Assembly (NCBI GenBank): GCA_913043205.1
Contig: CAJWLF010000003.1
Coordinates: 61,496-125,495 of the forward strand
Source of the DNA: an uncultured Chloroflexota bacterium
Lineage (GTDB): Bacteria; Chloroflexota; UBA11872; VXNJ01
Direction: 5' to 3'
Length of the DNA stretch: 64,000 nt
The position numbers and the translations under genes are program-made. Positions 35,314-45,371 of this stretch are shown here, piece after piece. The notes beneath the pieces were generated by a model, which was not told the origin of the DNA, made no database searches, and saw only the letters and a program-made list of their open reading frames with translations. The number at the start of each line of letters is the position of its first letter. Within the stretch, counting starts at the first letter, position 1.

Positions 35314-36588
35314 ATGGTTGATCGAATGAGTAAAGTACTCGGGCTTCAATGCAAGGAATGTGCAGCCCTATACGAAATAGGAGCTAAACACGTCTGCGAG
35401 CTTTGTTTCGGGCCGTTAGAAGTAACTTATGACTACGATTACATAAAAGCTCAGATAAGCCGAAAAAAGATAGAGAACGGACCTCTAAGCTTGTGGCGTT
35501 ACGCGGATCTACTACCGGTAGAAACTGGCTGGGACAAAGATGTGCGGGTCGGCTTCACCCCTATGCAACACGCACGAAGATTGGGTGCAGAACTAGGGCT
35601 ACGTAATTTATACATAAAAAACGACAGCGTTAATCCGACGTTCTCATTCAAAGATAGGCCAGTGGCTGTGGCCATCACAAAAGCCCGTGAGCTTGGCTAC
35701 AAAGTTTTCGCCTGCGCATCCACAGGGAATCTGGCTAGTGCAGTTTCTGCAGCAGGTATAAAAGCCGATATGCAAACTTACGTATTCATGCCATCAGATG
35801 TTGAATCAGGGAAAATCACAAATGCTGCAATATATGGAGCTCATCTGATAGCCGTAAATGGCACCTATGATCAGCTAAACAGACTCTGTTCAGAAATAGT
35901 AGACGAAGAAAACTGGGCTTTCTGCAACATCAATATGCGCCCTTACTACGCAGAAGGATCCAAAACAATCGCATTGGAGACGGTCGAGCAGCTGGGCTGG
36001 AAAGCCCCAGATCACGTAGTTGTTCCCATAGCATCAGGCGCGCTTTATACAGAAGTCGCAAAAGGATTTAGCGAACTAGTAGAAGTCGGATTGCTCGAAT
36101 CTCAGAGTGTACGGATATCAGGTGCCCAAGCAAAAGGGTGCAACCCTGTTGCCAAAGCTTTCGCAGAAGGTGAGGAACGGTTTGAACCCGTAAGAAACCC
36201 TACTACGGTTGCGAAGTCTCTCGCGATTGGGAACCCTGCCGATGGTAATTATTCTATAGCGATAGCAAACAAGACTAATGGTTTAATCGAACAGGTCAGT
36301 GACGAAGAAATTGTTGATGCCGTCCGATTGCTGGCGGCCACCGAAGGCATCTTCACAGAACCAGCTGGCGGGGTAACAATCGCGACTCTTAAAAAGTTGG
36401 CAGCGGCCGGGAAGGTCGGGCCAGATGAATTAACCGTAGCTTATATAACAGGCAATGGGCTAAAAGCTCAGGAGGCAATAAACGACCAGTTAGGAGCCAG
36501 CATGACTGTGGAACCAACAATCTCATCTTTCGAACAAGAATTGGCGACGATGCAGTATGAGGTTAATACTGAATCAATAACCGTCTAG
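35314..36588 (+). CDS. thrC: Threonine synthase family PLP enzyme
   Basis: A 424-residue fold-type II PLP enzyme. The N-terminal Zn-ribbon-like part has Cys13, Cys16, Cys28, Cys31; the PLP lysine is in TFSFKDRP (Lys113); the phosphate-binding loop is ASTGNLASAV. Threonine synthase converts O-phosphohomoserine to threonine. Control by a SAM-I riboswitch and co-transcription with a MoaD/ThiS-like protein are unusual and leave open a sulfur-linked role. GGAG sits directly before the ATG at 35314; the ATG at 35326 has better spacing and may be the true start. Confidence 0.88.
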   Translation: MVDRMSKVLGLQCKECAALYEIGAKHVCELCFGPLEVTYDYDYIKAQISRKKIENGPLSLWRYADLLPVETGWDKDVRVGFTPMQHARRLGAELGLRNLYIKNDSVNPTFSFKDRPVAVAITKARELGYKVFACASTGNLASAVSAAGIKADMQTYVFMPSDVESGKITNAAIYGAHLIAVNGTYDQLNRLCSEIVDEENWAFCNINMRPYYAEGSKTIALETVEQLGWKAPDHVVVPIASGALYTEVAKGFSELVEVGLLESQSVRISGAQAKGCNPVAKAFAEGEERFEPVRNPTTVAKSLAIGNPADGNYSIAIANKTNGLIEQVSDEEIVDAVRLLAATEGIFTEPAGGVTIATLKKLAAAGKVGPDELTVAYITGNGLKAQEAINDQLGASMTVEPTISSFEQELATMQYEVNTESITV

Positions 36589-36654
36589 TTGACAGAAGGC
36601 CCACAAATGTATTGGATGACCCAAAGAAACATACAGAGAGGGAAACAATAAGAT

Positions 36655-36954
36655 ATGGCAAATGTGAGAATCCCTAGCCAGTTACGTGACCTAGTAGATG
36701 GCAACAAAAAGCTAACAGTAGAAGCTCAGTCTATAAGCACTTTAATTCATGAAATAGACATGATGCACCCAGGCTTCAAAAAGAGGATTGTCGATGATAC
36801 TGGCGATATATCATCTTTCGTTGGTATTTACGTGGAGGGAGAGGATATACGATTCCTCGAAGGCATAGACACAGAACTTCAACCATCGAGTGAAGTATCA
36901 ATAGTTCCCGCAGCCGCAGGTGGGGCGAAATTGACCCTTGAAATTCGCAATTAA
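36655..36954 (+). CDS. MoaD/ThiS-family ubiquitin-like sulfur carrier
   Basis: A 99-residue beta-grasp protein resembling CysO-type carriers: MANVRIPSQLRDLVDG start, FVGIYVEGEDIRF and VSIVPAAAGG. CysO ends at its Gly-Gly, where the thiocarboxylate is made; here AAAGG is followed by nine more residues (AKLTLEIRN), so a protease would have to expose the di-glycine. It lies 66 bases after the threonine-synthase homologue and shares its SAM-I riboswitch, hinting at sulfur delivery for methionine or cysteine synthesis. No activating E1-like or JAMM protease gene is next to it. Confidence 0.82.
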   Translation: MANVRIPSQLRDLVDGNKKLTVEAQSISTLIHEIDMMHPGFKKRIVDDTGDISSFVGIYVEGEDIRFLEGIDTELQPSSEVSIVPAAAGGAKLTLEIRN

Positions 36955-37159
36955 GATTTTTCGCGATCAAGCCGGGTTGCGCATTGCCTCGCGGACCATC
37001 CCTTGTACGAAGGTTACGTAACCTTAAAATATCTGACTAACATTAAACCAAATTAAGACACTTCCGAAATCTCAGCCTTTGCATACTTTAAGTACATAGT
37101 GGACATCATCACTATGTCTGCCACGATATTACATATGTCCAACGCTCTGATCTTGTTAC

Positions 37160-38230
37160 TTAATCCCAATCCATCGCTATCCCTCGGTCTCCCGAGAATT
37201 TGAGTATCTTCTCATAGGTCTCTCGTATGATGGGAATGGTTCCATTCGCAACGTTCCTATCTCGAGCTTCATATTCGAACGATCCAGGGATCACCACCCT
37301 TCCCGACTGGTCAATTAGATCCGCTCCTGTCAGATCATCCACAAGTTTGTCCATTCGCCCCGTAAAATCCTCAATTGGCATGAATATCGCTGGATTAATG
37401 ACAAAAAAGAAATGCCCTATGTCTTCTGTTTGACCGGGCTTACTTGAATTCGCCCTGGTGTGATCAGCCCCAAATTTAGACCCACTTAGAACACCAGAAA
37501 GTATCTCCATAATGCTGGCCAAACCATATCCTTTGTGATCTGCAATAGGGTGTAATGAGCCGCCTTTTCCCAAGGCGGTTGGATCTGTTGTTGGACGCCC
37601 ATTTTTATCTAATAGCCAGCCCAGTGGCACTTCCTTACCTTGAGCCAATCGGAGGCCAACTTTTCCAGCTGCTACCACGCTCATAGCTATGTCGAGCATA
37701 AATGGGTGTGCTCCCCCAGTAGGACACGCAAACCCCAATGGATTATTACCCAGCATCTTCTCTTTGGATCCCCAAGGCGCCACAGTAGCCCCAGCATTTG
37801 TAGTGCACATACCAATCATTCCAGCATCAGCCGCCATAGAAGCATAATAACCAGACGCGCCATAATGCCTGCTATTTTGGACTGTCACTATAGCCATACC
37901 TCCTCTTCGAGCAATTTCAATAGCACGCTTCATAGCTATACAAGCCGCCCATTGCCCTGGCCCACAATCTGCATCCAATTTTAAATGTGAGTCACTTTCA
38001 GTAATTGTTTGCATAATTGGATAAGCATTCACATAACCAGATCGGATATGTTCCGCGTAAAGGGGAATATCTCCAACGTTATGGGTAGGCTGGCCTCGAA
38101 TCGACGCTTCAAGCTGTACTTCCGCTACTAATGCCGCCACATCAGCATCCAACCCTGCATCAATCAATGCGGCATTCGCAAAATGACGCATCTTAGTTAT
38201 ATCGGCTATTACAAATTCTTCCCTACGCAC
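37160..38230 (-). CDS. Ldh-family NAD(P)-dependent oxidoreductase
   Basis: A 356-residue member of the malate/L-lactate (sulfolactate, ureidoglycolate) dehydrogenase family with its non-Rossmann fold. Visible are QPTHNVGDIPLY, the catalytic-region SRHYGASGYYA, TTNAGATVAPWGS, NPLGFACPTGG and DHKGYGLASIMEIL. It oxidises 2-hydroxy acids; the individual substrate cannot be predicted. Divergent from the M20 peptidase gene, about 100 bases apart. Confidence 0.87.
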   Translation of the reverse strand: MRREEFVIADITKMRHFANAALIDAGLDADVAALVAEVQLEASIRGQPTHNVGDIPLYAEHIRSGYVNAYPIMQTITESDSHLKLDADCGPGQWAACIAMKRAIEIARRGGMAIVTVQNSRHYGASGYYASMAADAGMIGMCTTNAGATVAPWGSKEKMLGNNPLGFACPTGGAHPFMLDIAMSVVAAGKVGLRLAQGKEVPLGWLLDKNGRPTTDPTALGKGGSLHPIADHKGYGLASIMEILSGVLSGSKFGADHTRANSSKPGQTEDIGHFFFVINPAIFMPIEDFTGRMDKLVDDLTGADLIDQSGRVVIPGSFEYEARDRNVANGTIPIIRETYEKILKFSGDRGIAMDWD

Positions 38231-38335
38231 AGCTTACGCTCCAAATTCTTATAAATCAGAGTACGATGTTATGTGAACAACAAATATTTTACGCCGAAAT
38301 CTGAAATCGCATCCTCGCAGGGGGCACCCAAATCT

Positions 38336-39517
38336 ATGACAGACATCAAGCCCAACAATAAAACAGTCACTGCCACAGACATGCTCGCTGAATTAGTTTC
38401 TATCGACAGCGTGAATCCTGACATGCCTAACGGAGGTAAAGGGGAACAAGAATACAGCGATTGGTTAATAAGATTCGGCAACCAGATTGGCTTGGAGACT
38501 AGTCAGGAAGAAATTTTGAACGGACGATCCAATGCCATACTCGAATTACGCCCCACCGGGGCCACTCAAACGCTACTGATAGATATTCACCTCGACACAG
38601 TCCCAATAGGTGGACAGCTTAGTAGTCTAAGCCCCGTCATAGAAAACCAACGGGTATATGGGCGAGGGTCTTGTGATGTTAAGGGGGCAATGGTGTCGGC
38701 TTTGCTCGCCCTAGAAGAGCTGTTAACTGACCCTCCACAACGCACATCTATAGTGCTTGTTGGAACAATCGATGAGGAATATTTGAAACGTGGGGCCAAT
38801 GCAATAAGTAATCAGTCAGATATCGCAGCAGCAATAGTAGGAGAGCCCACCGATCTACAACCGGTGGTAGCTCACAAAGGTGTCCTGCGATGGCAAATTG
38901 ACACTATTGGGAAAGCTGCCCATACAGCAAACCCAGAACTGGGGACGAACGCGATATACGGGATGATTGATGTGATTAATTATCTTCGTGACAACCATTC
39001 AATTACTCATCCAACGCTCCGTCATCCCTTGTGTGGGGACGGAACCTTAACTGTGTCAGTTATATCAGGGGGTATTCAAGTCAACATCGTTCCGGAACAG
39101 TGCACGATCGATATTGACAGAAGATTGTTACCCAATGAAGACCCTCTTACGGTCTGGAAAGAAATAAAGAATGAACTTGAAAATCTATGCGCTGAGCAGG
39201 AAAGAGTCGGCACTGAAGTGACATATCACAACCCATTCCTAGCAGAGACCGGGATCGAAACAAGTGCTACAGAACCTATCGTGCAGGCATGCCTAGACGC
39301 AGCTAGCAAAGTTGGCTCTCCCCAGGAATTGCAAGGCGTACCTTTCAGCACCGATGCTTCTCCTCTTAATAAACACGGAACACCTTGTGTGGTCCTGGGA
39401 CCAGGAAGCATTGCTCAGGCCCACTCTGCAATAGAGTATGTAGAAATGAAGCAAGTCGTAACATGTGCACAGCTGTACAAGCGAATCGTAAAGAGCTTTG
39501 ATGACGAAACTGATTAA
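38336..39517 (+). CDS. M20 family metallopeptidase/deacylase (ArgE/DapE type)
   Basis: About 393 residues of a di-zinc M20 amidohydrolase. Zinc and catalytic motifs are LIDIHLDTVP, GRGSCDVKGAMVS, GTIDEEYLKRG and the late FSTDASPL and GPGSIAQAHSAIEYV. The lid dimerisation domain lies between GKAAHTA and IDIDRRLLP. I chose the ATG at 38336; the frame opens at a GTG at 38273 but those 21 residues are not family-like. Possible substrates are N-acetylornithine, succinyl-diaminopimelate or other N-acyl amino acids; no arg or dap genes are near. Confidence 0.88.
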   Translation: MTDIKPNNKTVTATDMLAELVSIDSVNPDMPNGGKGEQEYSDWLIRFGNQIGLETSQEEILNGRSNAILELRPTGATQTLLIDIHLDTVPIGGQLSSLSPVIENQRVYGRGSCDVKGAMVSALLALEELLTDPPQRTSIVLVGTIDEEYLKRGANAISNQSDIAAAIVGEPTDLQPVVAHKGVLRWQIDTIGKAAHTANPELGTNAIYGMIDVINYLRDNHSITHPTLRHPLCGDGTLTVSVISGGIQVNIVPEQCTIDIDRRLLPNEDPLTVWKEIKNELENLCAEQERVGTEVTYHNPFLAETGIETSATEPIVQACLDAASKVGSPQELQGVPFSTDASPLNKHGTPCVVLGPGSIAQAHSAIEYVEMKQVVTCAQLYKRIVKSFDDETD

Positions 39518-39605
39518 CATTGTGCTTGGGGCCGGACAGAAAATACTGTCTATAACGTTGATTACACAGCAAGCGGGTAATAGAATCGACTGATGTATTA
39601 AAATG

Positions 39606-39646
39606 TGCCTCCGACCCAGTCCTGCATTTCATGGTGGAGTCGGGCA
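39606..39646 (+). promoter_or_regulatory. Leader hairpin upstream of the suf operon
   Basis: TGC + CCGAC (39606-39608, 39611-39615) pairs with GTCGG + GCA (39639-39646), with a CT bulge. It lies about 80 bases before sufC. A second small hairpin GACAG/CTGTC (39535-39550) follows the M20 gene. Neither has a T-run; their roles are unknown. Confidence 0.3.
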
Positions 39647-39728
39647 ATATTTATCCGGCAAAATCCATACCGAGGGAAGCTAACTTTAGCATGCTGACAG
39701 AGATAACAGTTAAGTCAGGTAATCACCG

Positions 39729-40496
39729 ATGAGCAAAACTAAATTGTTAGAAATCGATGCTCTACAGGTAGAACGTGAGAGCAAAGAGATCTTGAGAGGC
39801 ATTAGCTTATCTATAGGTCATGGTGAAGTTCATGCGATTATGGGCCCCAACGGATCTGGCAAAAGCACTTTAGCAAATACTCTCATGGGGCATCCATCGT
39901 GCGAAGTAATCGGTGGCACTGTTAATTTTTCAGGCCAAGACCTATCTGATCTAGAAGTAAATCAGAGGGCGAATTCTGGAATGTTTATGGCCTTTCAGTA
40001 TCCTATGGAAATCCCAGGCGTACCACTGACCACTTTTTTGCGGGAAGCCATGAATACACGCCGCGGAGAAGGCAATGAGATAGGTGTACGCGAATTCCGG
40101 AAAACGATGTTAGAAAAGATGGAATTACTAAACATGGATCCTGCCTTTGCTTCTCGATACCTAAATCAAGGTTTTTCAGGCGGGGAGAAGAAACGTTGTG
40201 AAATTCTCCAAATGGCGATGTTAGAACCTAGCTTAGCCATCCTCGATGAGACGGATTCGGGACTCGACATAGATGCCCTCAAAATTGTGGCAGAAGGGGT
40301 GAATGCACAACGGGGAGACCATATGGGAGTTTTAATAATCACGCACTATCAGAGACTGCTCACTTACATACAACCCGATCGTGTGCACGTCATGGTATCT
40401 GGCCAAATCGTTGAATCAGGAGGCCCAGAGTTGGCTCTAAAATTGGAAGATCAAGGTTATGATTCGTACGTCAACAGAGTAGCCGAAGGGGTATAG
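39729..40496 (+). CDS. sufC: SUF Fe-S assembly ATPase SufC
   Basis: A 255-residue ABC-type ATPase driving conformational change of the SufBCD scaffold. Walker A is GPNGSGKST, the signature [11 protein letters not shown] and Walker [13 protein letters not shown], with the SufC-typical [10 protein letters not shown] between. Soluble, no membrane partner. First gene of a seven-gene run sufC-sufB-sufD-Rieske-sufS-sufU-HAD with very small or negative gaps. Confidence 0.97.
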   Translation: MSKTKLLEIDALQVERESKEILRGISLSIGHGEVHAIMGPNGSGKSTLANTLMGHPSCEVIGGTVNFSGQDLSDLEVNQRANSGMFMAFQYPMEIPGVPLTTFLREAMNTRRGEGNEIGVREFRKTMLEKMELLNMDPAFASRYLNQGFSGGEKKRCEILQMAMLEPSLAILDETDSGLDIDALKIVAEGVNAQRGDHMGVLIITHYQRLLTYIQPDRVHVMVSGQIVESGGPELALKLEDQGYDSYVNRVAEGV

Positions 40497-40500
40497 GAAG

Positions 40501-41919
40501 ATGTCTACAGAAGCAATACAGCCACCAACCACAAGTATAGAATTTGATTACAAACACGGATTTCACGACAAAGAAAAAGCTGCCATTACGACCGATCCTG
40601 GTCTCTCTGAAAAAATAGTTCGGCAAATTTCCGCGCTAAAAAACGAGCCGGAATGGATGCTAGAGCTTAGGTTGCAGGGACTTCAAGCATTCGAAAGCCG
40701 GCCTATGCCAGACTGGGGCGCCGACCTTTCAGAAATCAAATTTGATGATATTCGCTACTACGTCAAAGCAACAGACCGAGGGGCAGAAGACAATTGGGAT
40801 GACGTCCCCGAATACATAAAAAACACTTTTGACCGACTAGGAATACCAGAAGCTGAAAAAAAATTCCTAGCCGGTGTAGGAGCTCAGTACGACTCCGAGG
40901 TTGTTTATCACAGCATTCAGGACCAAATGGCTGAGCAAGGCGTAATTTATTTAGACATGGATGGAGGCCTACGGGAACACGAGGACCTGGTGAAGAAGTT
41001 TTTCGCCAAAATGATCCCTGTCAATGACAACAAGTTCGCCGCCCTTAATACTGCAGTTTGGAGCGGAGGTAGCTTCGTCTACGTCCCGCCAGGGGTGAAA
41101 GTCGACCTGCCCCTACAGGCCTATTTCAGAATTAATGCCGAAGCGGCGGGGCAATTCGAACGCACATTAATTATTGCTGATGAAGGGGCAGATGTTCATT
41201 ACATAGAGGGTTGTACAGCACCAGTTTATGCAAGAGATTCGCTACATTCAGCAGTCGTAGAAATAATCGCAATGCCTAACTCTCACGTGCGCTACACAAC
41301 AATCCAAAACTGGTCCAACAATGTCTATAACCTGGTCACAAAAAGAGCCTTTGCTCACGAAGGGGCCTCCGTAGAATGGATCGATGGGAACATAGGCTCG
41401 AAGGTAACTATGAAATACCCCGCGATTCATCTATTAGGTGAGGGGGCACGAGGAGAAGTGCTTTCGATAGCCTATGCTAATTCCGGGCAACACCAAGATG
41501 CAGGGGCTAAAATAGTACATGCGGCACCTAACACATCATCCACAATCACCTCAAAATCTATCGGCAATGGTGATGGTAGATCGAGCTATAGAGGATTACT
41601 GAAAGTAGACCGCGGAGCCACGGACGCCAGATCTTTTGTTAGGTGTGATGCGATGCTACTTACTCCAGAATCACGTACTGACACATACCCTTACATAGAG
41701 ATAGAAGAAGAAGATGCACAGATAGGACACGAAGCTACTGTGAGCAAGATAGGCGATGATGAGATCTTTTACCTCATGAGCAGAGGGCTTTCGGAAGAAA
41801 AAGCGACCTCAGTAATTGTCACTGGATTTTTCGAGGAGTTCATTAAAGAATTACCAATGGAGTACTCTGTGGAAATGAACCGACTGATCGAATTAGAAAT
41901 GGAAGGTTCTATTGGCTAA
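40501..41919 (+). CDS. sufB: SUF Fe-S scaffold protein SufB
   Basis: A 472-residue beta-helix scaffold protein; assembles nascent Fe-S clusters with SufC and SufD. The core [24 protein letters not shown], the [10 protein letters not shown] region and the C-terminal EASxEatvSKI-like stretch ([27 protein letters not shown], here read in pieces) are standard. The start ATG is four bases after the sufC stop. Confidence 0.97.
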   Translation: MSTEAIQPPTTSIEFDYKHGFHDKEKAAITTDPGLSEKIVRQISALKNEPEWMLELRLQGLQAFESRPMPDWGADLSEIKFDDIRYYVKATDRGAEDNWDDVPEYIKNTFDRLGIPEAEKKFLAGVGAQYDSEVVYHSIQDQMAEQGVIYLDMDGGLREHEDLVKKFFAKMIPVNDNKFAALNTAVWSGGSFVYVPPGVKVDLPLQAYFRINAEAAGQFERTLIIADEGADVHYIEGCTAPVYARDSLHSAVVEIIAMPNSHVRYTTIQNWSNNVYNLVTKRAFAHEGASVEWIDGNIGSKVTMKYPAIHLLGEGARGEVLSIAYANSGQHQDAGAKIVHAAPNTSSTITSKSIGNGDGRSSYRGLLKVDRGATDARSFVRCDAMLLTPESRTDTYPYIEIEEEDAQIGHEATVSKIGDDEIFYLMSRGLSEEKATSVIVTGFFEEFIKELPMEYSVEMNRLIELEMEGSIG

Positions 41920-41978
41920 TTCGAATCTTATGGGCCCATGTGGAATCTGCTTCTCAAGATAACGTTGAAATTTAACTA

Positions 41979-43298
41979 ATGCCTATCGACACAACAATAG
42001 GGATGCCAAGCGCTGAGCTTGTCAAAGCCATTTCCGAGCACCAGGACGAACCATCTTGGCTACTTGAGAAACGGCTCGACGCATGGGCCATATTTCAGAA
42101 TACGCCTATGCCTGCCCGCACCGACGAAATGTGGAGACGTACAGATTTACGTGGTATCGACCCAGTAAATTTTGTAGCGTTCAAACTTTCGGAAATGGCC
42201 AAAGAACCCCACAAAATGAGTGTGCTGCCTGAAGGAATATACGCAGGCAATACCGTGCAAACAGACTGGGCAGGAGGGAAACACTACATAAACGAACACC
42301 TTATCAGTGCTGGGGTTATCTTCACCGACCTGGCCTCAGCAGCAATCAATCATTCAGAACTTTTCAGACAGTATGTTATGCCTTCTCAAACGGATACAAA
42401 TTCCTTGGCTAAATTCACCTCTTTGAATGCCGCTCTATGGAGTGGAGGATCTTTTTTGTACGTCCCTGAAGGAGTGCAGATCGATTTACCGTTACATCGG
42501 CTACATACTATGACCAAAGCGGGCACAGCAGTTTATTCTCACACGACTATAGTTCTCGGAAAATCATCGAAGGTTCTGTTCATCGAAGAGCAGTCTTCAG
42601 AAGCTCAGACTACTGAATCCATCTCAGTTTCAGGTGTGGATATATATGCTGGAGAAGGCGCACAGTTAGACTATGTTCACGTACAAAATTGGGGGGAGCA
42701 TACTGCGTCCTTTTCAAATGTTCGCGCTGTAGGTCATCGTAACTCAACAGTCAATTTAACAGAATTCTCATTAGGTAGCGCATTAGGAAAAAACTGTCTG
42801 GACGGGTATTTCCCGGACAGTGGCTCTAGTTCACACATGTGGGGACTAACTTTGTTAGATGGGACGAGGCACATAGACCACGAGACCAAACAACACCATG
42901 TTGGGCCACACACGTTTAGTGACCTAATGTACAAGGGGGTGCTCCGTGATCGTGCCAGATCAGTATTCTATGGGATGATCCTTGTAGAAGAAGAGGCACA
43001 TCAGAGCAATTCCTATCAGCAAAATGACAACCTGTTGCTGAGCAACGAATCAAGAGCTGACTCTATACCAGGAATGGAAATCAAGACTTACGATGTTAGA
43101 TGTACCCACGGAGCCACAGTAGGCAAGATAGATGCCGACGAATTGTTTTATTTAATGTCCCGCGGATTCACGCGTCAGGAAGCTGAAGCATTGGCAGTAC
43201 GAGGGTATGTTGAACCCGTGCTAGACCGAGTTCCAAACCAAGACATCAGAAAGTCACTAGAAGTGGCAGTCTTTGAAAAAGCCGTGGGTTCACAATAA
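41979..43298 (+). CDS. sufD: SUF assembly protein SufD
   Basis: A 439-residue paralogue of SufB (LNAALWSGGSFLYVPEGVQI; HGATVGKIDADELFYLMSRG) forming the SufB-SufD heterodimer that binds SufC. The N-terminal EPSWLLEKRLDAWAIFQNTPMP is typical. Starts 59 bases after sufB and ends overlapping the Rieske gene by one base (TAATG). Confidence 0.95.
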   Translation: MPIDTTIGMPSAELVKAISEHQDEPSWLLEKRLDAWAIFQNTPMPARTDEMWRRTDLRGIDPVNFVAFKLSEMAKEPHKMSVLPEGIYAGNTVQTDWAGGKHYINEHLISAGVIFTDLASAAINHSELFRQYVMPSQTDTNSLAKFTSLNAALWSGGSFLYVPEGVQIDLPLHRLHTMTKAGTAVYSHTTIVLGKSSKVLFIEEQSSEAQTTESISVSGVDIYAGEGAQLDYVHVQNWGEHTASFSNVRAVGHRNSTVNLTEFSLGSALGKNCLDGYFPDSGSSSHMWGLTLLDGTRHIDHETKQHHVGPHTFSDLMYKGVLRDRARSVFYGMILVEEEAHQSNSYQQNDNLLLSNESRADSIPGMEIKTYDVRCTHGATVGKIDADELFYLMSRGFTRQEAEALAVRGYVEPVLDRVPNQDIRKSLEVAVFEKAVGSQ

Positions 43299-43621
43299 TG
43301 CTTCGCAGTGGTCGATTCACCGTATGCAATTCCGAAGATCTAGAAAACGGATCGGCCATCTGCGTTCGAGCTGGAGGACATTTAATAGCTTTATTTCGAG
43401 CTGGAGAACAGATTTTCGCCCTTGATGACACATGCAGTCATGCCCAAGCTTCACTCTCTGAAGGCGATATCGACATTAACTGTATGACTGTTAGTTGTCC
43501 CCTTCACGGCGCCATATTCGACTTGGGATCGGGAGAGGCACTATCGTCGCCAGCAACATCCCCAGTAAAAAGTTATGCTGCAGAGGAGACAGGCACTGAG
43601 ATAGTAGTCACAATACCGTGA
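43298..43621 (+). CDS. Rieske-type [2Fe-2S] ferredoxin
   Basis: A 107-residue non-haem Rieske protein. Cluster ligands are Cys46-His48 (DTCSHAQ) and Cys67-His70 (SCPLHG), the normal two-Cys two-His set. Soluble, of the NirD/ferredoxin-component type. Inserted between sufD and sufS with one-base and four-base overlaps, so it is an integral member of the operon and may supply electrons during cluster assembly; this role is inferred from position. Confidence 0.92.
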   Translation: MLRSGRFTVCNSEDLENGSAICVRAGGHLIALFRAGEQIFALDDTCSHAQASLSEGDIDINCMTVSCPLHGAIFDLGSGEALSSPATSPVKSYAAEETGTEIVVTIP

Positions 43622-44922
43622 CGAGCACGCACCGACTATCGGCGGAAGGACGAATGGATTCTCATAAAAGCATTCAGAACTTATCTATACCGGAACTAGA
43701 TGTCGACGCAGTTCGCAAGGATTTCCCTATCTTGCAAACAACAATCCACGACAAGCCGCTGATCTACCTGGATAATGCAGCTAGTAGTCAGAAACCTGAA
43801 TTTGTCATCAAGACAATAAACAACTATTACTCATATGAACATTCCAACGTACACCGTGGAATACATCATCTCAGCCAACAAGCAACGCAACAATATGAAC
43901 AAGCCCGAGAGAAGGTGGCAAACTTCATCGGCGCTAACCATTCTCACGAAATCATCTGGACTAGAGGCACGACCGAGGCCATTAATTTGGTAGCGTATTC
44001 GTGGGGACAAAATAATCTGAAGCAAGGTGACGTTATCATCATTTCCACATGTGAACATCACAGCAACATTGTTCCCTGGCAACTAATATGTGAATTGACA
44101 GGAGCAACATTGCGTCACTTGCCGCTTGACAGTCACGACAAGTCGTTCAACTTAAACAAACTTGCAGAAATGTTGACACCTAACACGCGTATGATCGCAC
44201 TCACCCACATGTCGAACGTATTGGGGACAATCACGGATCTTAGTAAAGTTGTGGAGCTAGCCAGACATAATGGATCTTTAGTGCTGGCAGATGGAGCTCA
44301 AAGTGTGCCCCATATCCCTGTCAATGTTGCAGAACTGGGGATTGATTTCCTCGCCTTTTCAGGTCACAAAATGCTTGGTCCTACAGGTATAGGATGCCTT
44401 TATGGAAGAGAAGAATTACTAGAAGACATGCCTCCTTACCAAGGAGGCGGAGATATGATCGAAACTGTAACAATGAGTCAATCTACTTGGAATCAACTCC
44501 CATATAAATTTGAAGCTGGGACTCCAAACATTGCTGGGGCCATTGGGCTAGGAGCAGCTGTCGACTATCTAGAACATTTGGGCATGGAATCAGTCAGAGC
44601 CCACAGCCACAAATTAAATTCATATGCGATATCTGCACTTAGTGAAATAGATCAAATATCAATCTATGGCCCACGCAACCCATCCGTTCGAGGAGGCGTG
44701 TTCTCTTTCAATCATGCAGACATACACCCGCATGATCTAGGCCAAGTTTTGGACAGCAAAGGAGTCGCAATTAGAGCTGGGCATCACTGTGCCCAACCAT
44801 TAATGGCAGAACTAGGGGTAGGATCTACTGCTAGGGCAAGCTTCTACATATACAATACGCAGAGTGAAATCGACGAACTATGCGCCGCTATTAAATCTGC
44901 TGGAGAATTCTTTTCAAAGTAA
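43618..44922 (+). CDS. sufS: Cysteine desulfurase SufS
   Basis: A 434-residue group II cysteine desulfurase providing persulfide sulfur. YLDNAASSQKP, HRGIHHLSQQAT, the PLP lysine in SGHKMLGPTG (Lys251) and the catalytic Cys in RAGHHCAQP (Cys391) are present. The start is a GTG overlapping the Rieske stop (GTGA); an ATG at 43654 is an alternative. The first ~25 residues are longer than usual. Pairs with SufU downstream. Confidence 0.96.
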   Translation: MTSTHRLSAEGRMDSHKSIQNLSIPELDVDAVRKDFPILQTTIHDKPLIYLDNAASSQKPEFVIKTINNYYSYEHSNVHRGIHHLSQQATQQYEQAREKVANFIGANHSHEIIWTRGTTEAINLVAYSWGQNNLKQGDVIIISTCEHHSNIVPWQLICELTGATLRHLPLDSHDKSFNLNKLAEMLTPNTRMIALTHMSNVLGTITDLSKVVELARHNGSLVLADGAQSVPHIPVNVAELGIDFLAFSGHKMLGPTGIGCLYGREELLEDMPPYQGGGDMIETVTMSQSTWNQLPYKFEAGTPNIAGAIGLGAAVDYLEHLGMESVRAHSHKLNSYAISALSEIDQISIYGPRNPSVRGGVFSFNHADIHPHDLGQVLDSKGVAIRAGHHCAQPLMAELGVGSTARASFYIYNTQSEIDELCAAIKSAGEFFSK

Positions 44923-45371
44923 TGCTCGACGAACTATATAAAGAAATCATTCTCGACCACTACAAGTCGCCCCGTAACCGGGGTAAGGCTTCAAAAGTTG
45001 ATTTTCATGCACATGGAGTTAATCCATTATGTGGTGATGATATCGAACTTACTCTGACGGTAGATAGAGACATAATAGAGGAAGTAAAATTCGATGGACA
45101 CGGGTGCTCGATTAGCCAAGCTTCAGCATCAATACTCACAGAAACACTTGTAGGACTTACCTTGGATCAAGCCCATACGAAAATTGAACATGTCAAATCT
45201 CTGTTCAAAGGAAATGATATCGTCACAGAAGACTTAGGTGACATTGAAGCATTACAAGGAGTCAGGAAATTCCCGGTCCGTATTAAATGTGCGACCTTGG
45301 CCTGGAACGCTTTGCAATTGAGTCTCCAAAACTCTGCAACAGGTCAGTCAACGGCATATAGTGACGAATAA
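44922..45371 (+). CDS. sufU: SufU zinc-dependent sulfur acceptor
   Basis: A 149-residue IscU-like protein of the Gram-positive SufU type. The metal site residues are Cys37 and Asp39 (NPLCGDD), Cys62 (GHGCSISQAS) and Cys123 (IKCATLAW). SufU accepts persulfide from SufS. Starts on the last base of the sufS stop (TAATG) and overlaps the next gene by eleven bases. Confidence 0.95.
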   Translation: MLDELYKEIILDHYKSPRNRGKASKVDFHAHGVNPLCGDDIELTLTVDRDIIEEVKFDGHGCSISQASASILTETLVGLTLDQAHTKIEHVKSLFKGNDIVTEDLGDIEALQGVRKFPVRIKCATLAWNALQLSLQNSATGQSTAYSDE

